Part shown: piece after piece, positions 4,113-8,142 of the stretch
Position numbering within the stretch: position 1 is the stretch's first letter
How the letters are laid out: every line of letters begins with the position of its first letter
DNA from: Anaerolineae bacterium
GTDB lineage: Bacteria > Chloroflexota > Anaerolineae > J102
Length of the DNA: 8,142 nucleotides
Assembly: GCA_027036755.1 (NCBI GenBank)
Contig: JALWDV010000647.1
Coordinates: 1-8,142, forward strand
Direction of reading: 5' to 3'
Made by a program: the position numbers and the translations under genes
Notes under the pieces: model-generated
What the model saw: the letters and a program-made list of their open reading frames with translations, nothing else
The model's database searches: none
What the model was told of the DNA's origin: nothing

Positions 4113-5825
4113 GTGCGCCGGTTATCTGTTGCTATCTTGTTCTCGATTTTCATCCTGTCCATCACCCTCGTTGTTTCCTTTGCCAGCCCGGGAGCGACCA
4201 CCTATGAAGTCGGCCCGGGCAAGCCCTACGCCAACATCGGCGATGTGCCCTGGGAGAGCCTGGGCCCGGGCGACACCGTGCTCATCTACTGGCGAGCGCA
4301 GCCCTATAAGGAGAAATGGGTGATTGCGGTGCAGGCCACCCAGGCGGAGCCGCTGGTGGTGCGAGGCGTGCCCAACGCTCAGGGCGATTTACCCGTCATC
4401 GATGGGCGGGACGCCACCACTCGCACTCAACTAAATTACTGGAATGAGGCGCGCGGGGTCATCAAGATCGGCGCGGCCAGCGTTCCCAACGTGCAAACGG
4501 CCATGTGGATCGTGGTGGAGAATCTGGACATCCGCAGCGGACGCCCGCCTTATCAATTCACCGACGACGGGGGCTCGCCGCAGAGCTACGCGAGCAACGC
4601 CGCCTCGTTCTATGTGGAGGATGGTCAGCACATCGTCCTCAAGAACTGCATCATCCACGATTCGGGCAACGGCATTTTCGTCTCTCCGGCTTCGCGCGAT
4701 ATCACCATCGACGGCAACTGGATTTACGACAACGGCGTCAGCGGCAGCTATTATCAGCACAACGCCTACACCGAGGCCATCGGCATGGTGTATCAGTTCA
4801 ATCATTTCGGGCCGCTATGCAATGGCTGCGGCGGCAACAATCTCAAGGATCGCTCCGCGGGCCTGGTGGTGCGCTACAACTGGATCGAGGGCGGCAATCG
4901 GCAGCTCGATCTGGTGGACGCGGAGGACAACCCGGACATCGTGAATGATCCACGCTATCGACAGACTTTTGTCTATGGCAACATTCTCATCGAGCCTGAT
5001 GGCGCGGGCAACAGCCAGATTCTGCATTATGGCGGTGATAGCGGCGCCTCCAGCGATTATCGCAAGGGGACGCTCTATTTCTACAACAACACCGTCATCT
5101 CCACCCGCTCGGGCAACACCACGCTGATGCGTCTTTCGACCAATGACGAGACCGCGGACGCCCGCAACAACATCCTCTACGTCACCGCACCGGGCGACAG
5201 GCTGGCCATGCTGGATGAAACGGGCGCGCTCCGCCTGCGCAACAACTGGACGAAGCCGGGCTGGGTGGACAGTCATTCGGGTCTGGCGGGGACCATCTAC
5301 GACGATGGCGGCAATATCACCGGCTCGTCTCCCGGTTTTGTGGATGAATCGAATCAGGATTATCATCTCGCGGCGAATTCCCAGTGTGTGAACGCGGGCG
5401 GCCCTCTCAACGCCGCCGCGCTCCCGGCCCACGACCTGAGCAGCCAGTACGTCAAGCATCAGGCCCAGGAGCCCCGGCCCCAGGATGATGTTCTCGACAT
5501 CGGCGCGTTGGAATATGGAACGCCCCTCTACCTCCCCATCATCGAGATCGCGAAGCTGGGCGCGGCGGGCGTGCGCCTGAGCTGGGACAGCCTGCTCTGG
5601 TACAACCAATTCCAGGTCTGGCGCAGCTCCGAGCCCTATTTTTCGCCCCAGGGCAATGCTTATGGAGCTGTCACCGCGTCTCCCTGGCGCTTCGATGACA
5701 GCAACGCCCGCGGGGATGCGGCTGTCAATCACTACTATCTGGTCACTGATGCGCTTTCGGGCGGCGCGTCGTCTTCATCCAACCGGGTGGGCGAATTCGA
5801 TTTCGATCTGATCCCGGGCGAGTGA
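4113..5825 (+). CDS. Secreted right-handed parallel beta-helix protein with C-terminal FN3-like domain
   Basis: A 570-residue protein with a Sec-type signal peptide: MRR, then a hydrophobic core at residues 4-23 and a likely cut after SFA (24) or nearby. Residues 28-110 (YEVGPGKPYANI, LGPGDTVLIY, PLVVRGV) match the N-terminal cap of pectate-lyase-fold proteins. Residues 130-380 hold repeated coils with asparagine ladders: NCIIHDSGNGI, ITIDGNWIYDNG, VVRYNWIEGGN, FVYGNILIEP, LYFYNNTVI, ARNNILYV. The helix closes at DIGALEYG (462-469). Residues 483-570 look like a fibronectin-type-III-like beta-sandwich (VRLSWDS, QVWRSSEPYF, HYYLVTDA, SNRVGEFDF), a tail seen on extracellular proteins of Chloroflexota by my recollection. 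It is probably a polysaccharide lyase, hydrolase or epimerase, or a surface binding protein; no catalytic set can be assigned. It has no LPXTG motif or C-terminal anchor. It stands alone between two terminators. Confidence 0.8.
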   Translation: MRRLSVAILFSIFILSITLVVSFASPGATTYEVGPGKPYANIGDVPWESLGPGDTVLIYWRAQPYKEKWVIAVQATQAEPLVVRGVPNAQGDLPVIDGRDATTRTQLNYWNEARGVIKIGAASVPNVQTAMWIVVENLDIRSGRPPYQFTDDGGSPQSYASNAASFYVEDGQHIVLKNCIIHDSGNGIFVSPASRDITIDGNWIYDNGVSGSYYQHNAYTEAIGMVYQFNHFGPLCNGCGGNNLKDRSAGLVVRYNWIEGGNRQLDLVDAEDNPDIVNDPRYRQTFVYGNILIEPDGAGNSQILHYGGDSGASSDYRKGTLYFYNNTVISTRSGNTTLMRLSTNDETADARNNILYVTAPGDRLAMLDETGALRLRNNWTKPGWVDSHSGLAGTIYDDGGNITGSSPGFVDESNQDYHLAANSQCVNAGGPLNAAALPAHDLSSQYVKHQAQEPRPQDDVLDIGALEYGTPLYLPIIEIAKLGAAGVRLSWDSLLWYNQFQVWRSSEPYFSPQGNAYGAVTASPWRFDDSNARGDAAVNHYYLVTDALSGGASSSSNRVGEFDFDLIPGE

Positions 5826-5845
5826 GTCGCCCCGGGCGGCGCGTA

Positions 5846-5888
5846 AACAAAAGGCCCCGGAGCTTCGCTCCGAGGCCTCGTTTTTTTT
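5846..5888. terminator. Bidirectional terminator between convergent genes
   Basis: AGGCCCCGGAGC (5852-5863) pairs with GCTCCGAGGCCT (5867-5878) over twelve positions with one C/A mismatch and a three-base loop. On the + strand it is followed two bases later by eight T (5881-5888). On the minus strand the stem is followed by the complement of TAAACAAAA, that is TTTTGTTTA. It can therefore end both the beta-helix gene (stop at 5825) and the convergent pyrophosphatase gene (stop at 5912). Confidence 0.9.
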
Positions 5889-5911
5889 GCAATCAGCGCA
5901 GGAATGGGCGA

Positions 5912-8142
5912 TTAGTGCAGGAACATGCCCAGCAGACCAAAGCCGCCGTACAGCGACGCCACCAGGCCCGCGAAAACCACCGACACCATGGACATCAGCT
6001 TGATGAGGATGTTCAGCGAGGGGCCCGAGGTGTCCTTGAAAGGATCGCCGACGGTGTCGCCCACCACGGTGGCCTTGTGGGCGTCGGAGCCTTTGCCGCC
6101 ATGTGCGCCTTCTTCGATGTACTTCTTGGCGTTGTCCCAGGCTCCGCCAGAGTTGGCCATCATAATCGCCAGGGCGAAACCGGCCGTGAGGCCGCCGATG
6201 AGCAGGCCCAGCACGCCGGGCACGCCCAGCAGCACGCCCACGATGAGCGGCACGATCACGCCCAGCAGGGCAGGCATGATCATCTCTTTCTGGGCCGCCT
6301 GGGTGCTGATCTCGACGCAGCGGGCGTAATCGGGCTTGGTCTTGCCCTCCAGGATGCCGGGCATCTCGCGGAACTGGCGACGCACCTCCTCCACCATGCC
6401 GCCAGCGGCCCGGCCCACCGCCTCCATGGTCAGAGCCGCAAAGAAGAAGGCGGTGACTGCGCCAATGAACACGCCGATGAGCACGGCCGGATTCAGCAGC
6501 GTCACATCGAAATAAGTCATAAATTGCTTCATGCTCAGGTCTGCGACCGGCACCATCTCGCCCGCCACATTCACTTTTCTGATTTCCGCCAGATGATTCA
6601 GGCCGTAGCGGATTTCTTCCAGATAAGCCGCCAGCAGAGCCAGGGCGGTCAGGGCCGCGGAGCCGATAGCGAAGCCCTTGCCCGTGGCTGCGGTGGTGTT
6701 GCCCAGCGCGTCCAACTGGTCGGTGCGCTGACGCACCTCGGGCGGCAGATGCGACATCTCGGCGTTGCCGCCCGCATTGTCGGCGATGGGGCCGTAGGCG
6801 TCGGTGGCCAGGGTGATGCCCAAAGTGGAGAGCATGCCCACCGCGGCGATGCCCACGCCGAACAGGCCCATCAGCGTGTTGGTTGCGCCGCCCACGATGT
6901 AGAAGCTGATGAAGATGCCCACCGCAATGGCAAGCACCGGGATCATGGTGGAATTCATGCCCACGGCCAGCCCTTCGATGATGACGGTGGCAGGGCCGGT
7001 CAGCGCGGCTTTGGCGATGCCCCTGGTGGGCTTATAGGCGTGCGATGTGTAATACTCGGTGGCCTTGCCGATGATGATGCCCACCACCAGGCCGGTGACG
7101 ATAGCCACCCACACCTGCCACCAGTTGGGCAATTTGAGGATATAAACCACCAGCCCCGCCAGAATAGCGATGCCGAGGGAGCTGGCGTTGACGCCTTTGC
7201 CCAGCGCGCCCATCAGCTCGGCCATGGTTGCGCCCTCGCGAGTGCGCACCAAGAAGATGCCCACGATAGACAGCAGCACGCCGATGCCCGCCAGGGCCAC
7301 CGGCGCAGCCAGATAGCGCAATTGCATCTCGATGAGGCTGACGCCCCCCATGAAGCTGGCTCCGGCCACGCTGACCGCGGCCACGCCCAGGGCGGCCGTC
7401 GCCAGAATTGAGCCGGCGTAAGATTCGTAGAGGTCGGCGCCCATGCCAGCCACGTCGCCCACATTATCGCCCACGTTATCGGCGATGGTGGCGGGGTTGC
7501 GGGGGTCGTCTTCGGGGATGCCCGCTTCCACCTTGCCCACCAGGTCGGCGCCCACATCAGCGGCTTTGGTGTAGATGCCGCCGCCAACCCGGGCGAACAG
7601 GGCCTGCAACGAAGCGCCCATGCCAAAGCTCAGCATGATGACGGTGATCTGGGGCAGAGGACTGGCCGCCGCGCCGAAGAAGTCGGGCGGGAAGAGATAG
7701 TAGAGAACGAGGAACCAGGCGGAGATATCCAGCAACGCAAAGCCAACCACCACCAGCCCCATCACAGCGCCGGCGCGGAAGGCGATGGTCAAAGCGTCGT
7801 TAAGACCCTTGCGAGCGGCGTTGGCGGCCCGGGCCGACGCGTTGGTGGCCGTCTTCATGCCCAGAAAACCGCACAAGCCGGAGAAAAAGCCGCCGGTAAG
7901 AAAGGCGAAAGGCACGACTTTGTTCTGAACCGAGAATCCATACGCCAAAATCAGAAAGATGATGAACAGCGCCACGAAGGCCGCGGCCACCACTTTGTAT
8001 TGGCGAGACAGATAAGCCATCGCCCCTTCGCGCACGGCCTGGGCGATTTCGATCATCCTGTCTGTGCCCTCGCTGTACTTCATCACCGATTTATAGAAAT
8101 AAAGGGCGAAGAACAATGCGACGATGGAGCCAATGGGCCCCA
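5912..8142 (-). CDS. hppA: Membrane-bound ion-pumping pyrophosphatase, K+-dependent and Na+-type (5' end outside window)
   Basis: This integral membrane enzyme couples pyrophosphate hydrolysis to ion export. About 740 residues and many membrane helices are visible; the frame stays open to the right edge, reading GPIGSIVALFFALYF, so the N-terminus is missing and the TTG at 8116 is not the true start. The pyrophosphate/magnesium motifs are intact: DVGADLVGKVE (7558 down to 7526), EDDPRNPATIADNVGDNVGD, DAYGPIADNAGGNAEM and, near the end, GDTVGDPFKDTSGPSLN. The GNTTAATGKG segment (around 6704-6675) carries Ala and Gly where K+-independent enzymes carry Lys and Thr, so it should need K+. The transport glutamate sits in DLYESYAGS (codon 7426-7424), the 6.53 place typical of Na+-pumping enzymes such as that of Thermotoga, with Gly (7414-7412) where plant-type proton pumps have Glu. 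Na+ transport, or combined Na+ and H+ transport, is therefore likely. The C-terminus is complete, and a shared terminator lies downstream. Confidence 0.93.
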   Translation of the reverse strand, partial: GPIGSIVALFFALYFYKSVMKYSEGTDRMIEIAQAVREGAMAYLSRQYKVVAAAFVALFIIFLILAYGFSVQNKVVPFAFLTGGFFSGLCGFLGMKTATNASARAANAARKGLNDALTIAFRAGAVMGLVVVGFALLDISAWFLVLYYLFPPDFFGAAASPLPQITVIMLSFGMGASLQALFARVGGGIYTKAADVGADLVGKVEAGIPEDDPRNPATIADNVGDNVGDVAGMGADLYESYAGSILATAALGVAAVSVAGASFMGGVSLIEMQLRYLAAPVALAGIGVLLSIVGIFLVRTREGATMAELMGALGKGVNASSLGIAILAGLVVYILKLPNWWQVWVAIVTGLVVGIIIGKATEYYTSHAYKPTRGIAKAALTGPATVIIEGLAVGMNSTMIPVLAIAVGIFISFYIVGGATNTLMGLFGVGIAAVGMLSTLGITLATDAYGPIADNAGGNAEMSHLPPEVRQRTDQLDALGNTTAATGKGFAIGSAALTALALLAAYLEEIRYGLNHLAEIRKVNVAGEMVPVADLSMKQFMTYFDVTLLNPAVLIGVFIGAVTAFFFAALTMEAVGRAAGGMVEEVRRQFREMPGILEGKTKPDYARCVEISTQAAQKEMIMPALLGVIVPLIVGVLLGVPGVLGLLIGGLTAGFALAIMMANSGGAWDNAKKYIEEGAHGGKGSDAHKATVVGDTVGDPFKDTSGPSLNILIKLMSMVSVVFAGLVASLYGGFGLLGMFLH

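Noticed and set aside
4815..5732. Minus-strand open frame of 305 codons within the beta-helix gene
   Set aside because: It is rich in Arg, Ala and Val with no motif, and lies wholly inside a gene with a signal peptide and beta-helix coils on the other strand.
5822..7411. Long + strand open frame of 529 codons opposite the pyrophosphatase gene
   Set aside because: It is antisense to a highly conserved gene, rich in His, Gln, Gly and Ala as typical of the complement of GC-rich membrane protein codons, has no recognisable motif and begins within the previous gene's stop region.
1..8142. CRISPR arrays, tRNA or rRNA genes, insertion sequences, toxin-antitoxin or defence genes
   Set aside because: No regularly spaced repeats, cloverleaf or ribosomal RNA patterns, transposase motifs or defence-related proteins are visible on either strand.

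Overview
The window is a GC-rich bacterial chromosomal segment with five complete protein-coding genes and one gene cut by the right edge. GC drops in the regulatory gaps. No RNA genes, CRISPR arrays, transposases or phage genes were seen. The gene mix suggests a member of the Chloroflexota (Anaerolineae-like): a BadF-type kinase, a YdjC-family deacetylase, an OsmC-like protein, a secreted beta-helix protein with a C-terminal domain ending near VGEFDFDLIPG, a K+-dependent membrane pyrophosphatase, and short tandem oligomers ahead of start codons. This assignment is an inference from family resemblance, not proof.

Layout: positions 1-264 are non-coding and hold a strong hairpin (23-81), a weak promoter candidate and a tandem decamer (231-260) just before the first gene. 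A two-gene operon follows on the + strand. It encodes a YdjC/ChbG-type carbohydrate deacetylase (265-1167) and a BadF/NAGK-type sugar kinase (1164-2135), with a 4-base overlap and a strong ribosome binding site inside the end of the first gene. Together they fit processing of acetylated amino sugars: deacetylation of an oligosaccharide and phosphorylation of the released sugar. Positions 2136-2476 hold nested inverted repeats, a possible promoter and what looks like the decayed C-terminal end of an adenosine deaminase gene, with its frame broken at a run of T. Next come a two-domain GNAT acetyltransferase (2477-3328) and an OsmC-family protein (3402-3830), closed by a clear intrinsic terminator (3862-3896).

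After a gap with a G-quadruplex-type motif comes a secreted right-handed beta-helix protein (4113-5825, GTG start). A hairpin with T-rich flanks on both sides (5846-5888) separates it from a convergent minus-strand gene for a membrane-bound ion-pumping pyrophosphatase (5912 to beyond 8142). Residues visible in that pump point to a K+-dependent enzyme of the sodium-pumping type, not the proton-only type that automatic annotation would usually state.

The window looks mostly like ordinary metabolic and housekeeping content. I found no convincing new multi-gene system. The most useful second looks are the adenosine deaminase remnant, the ion specificity of the pyrophosphatase, the OsmC protein without its usual glutamate, and the structured intergenic DNA.
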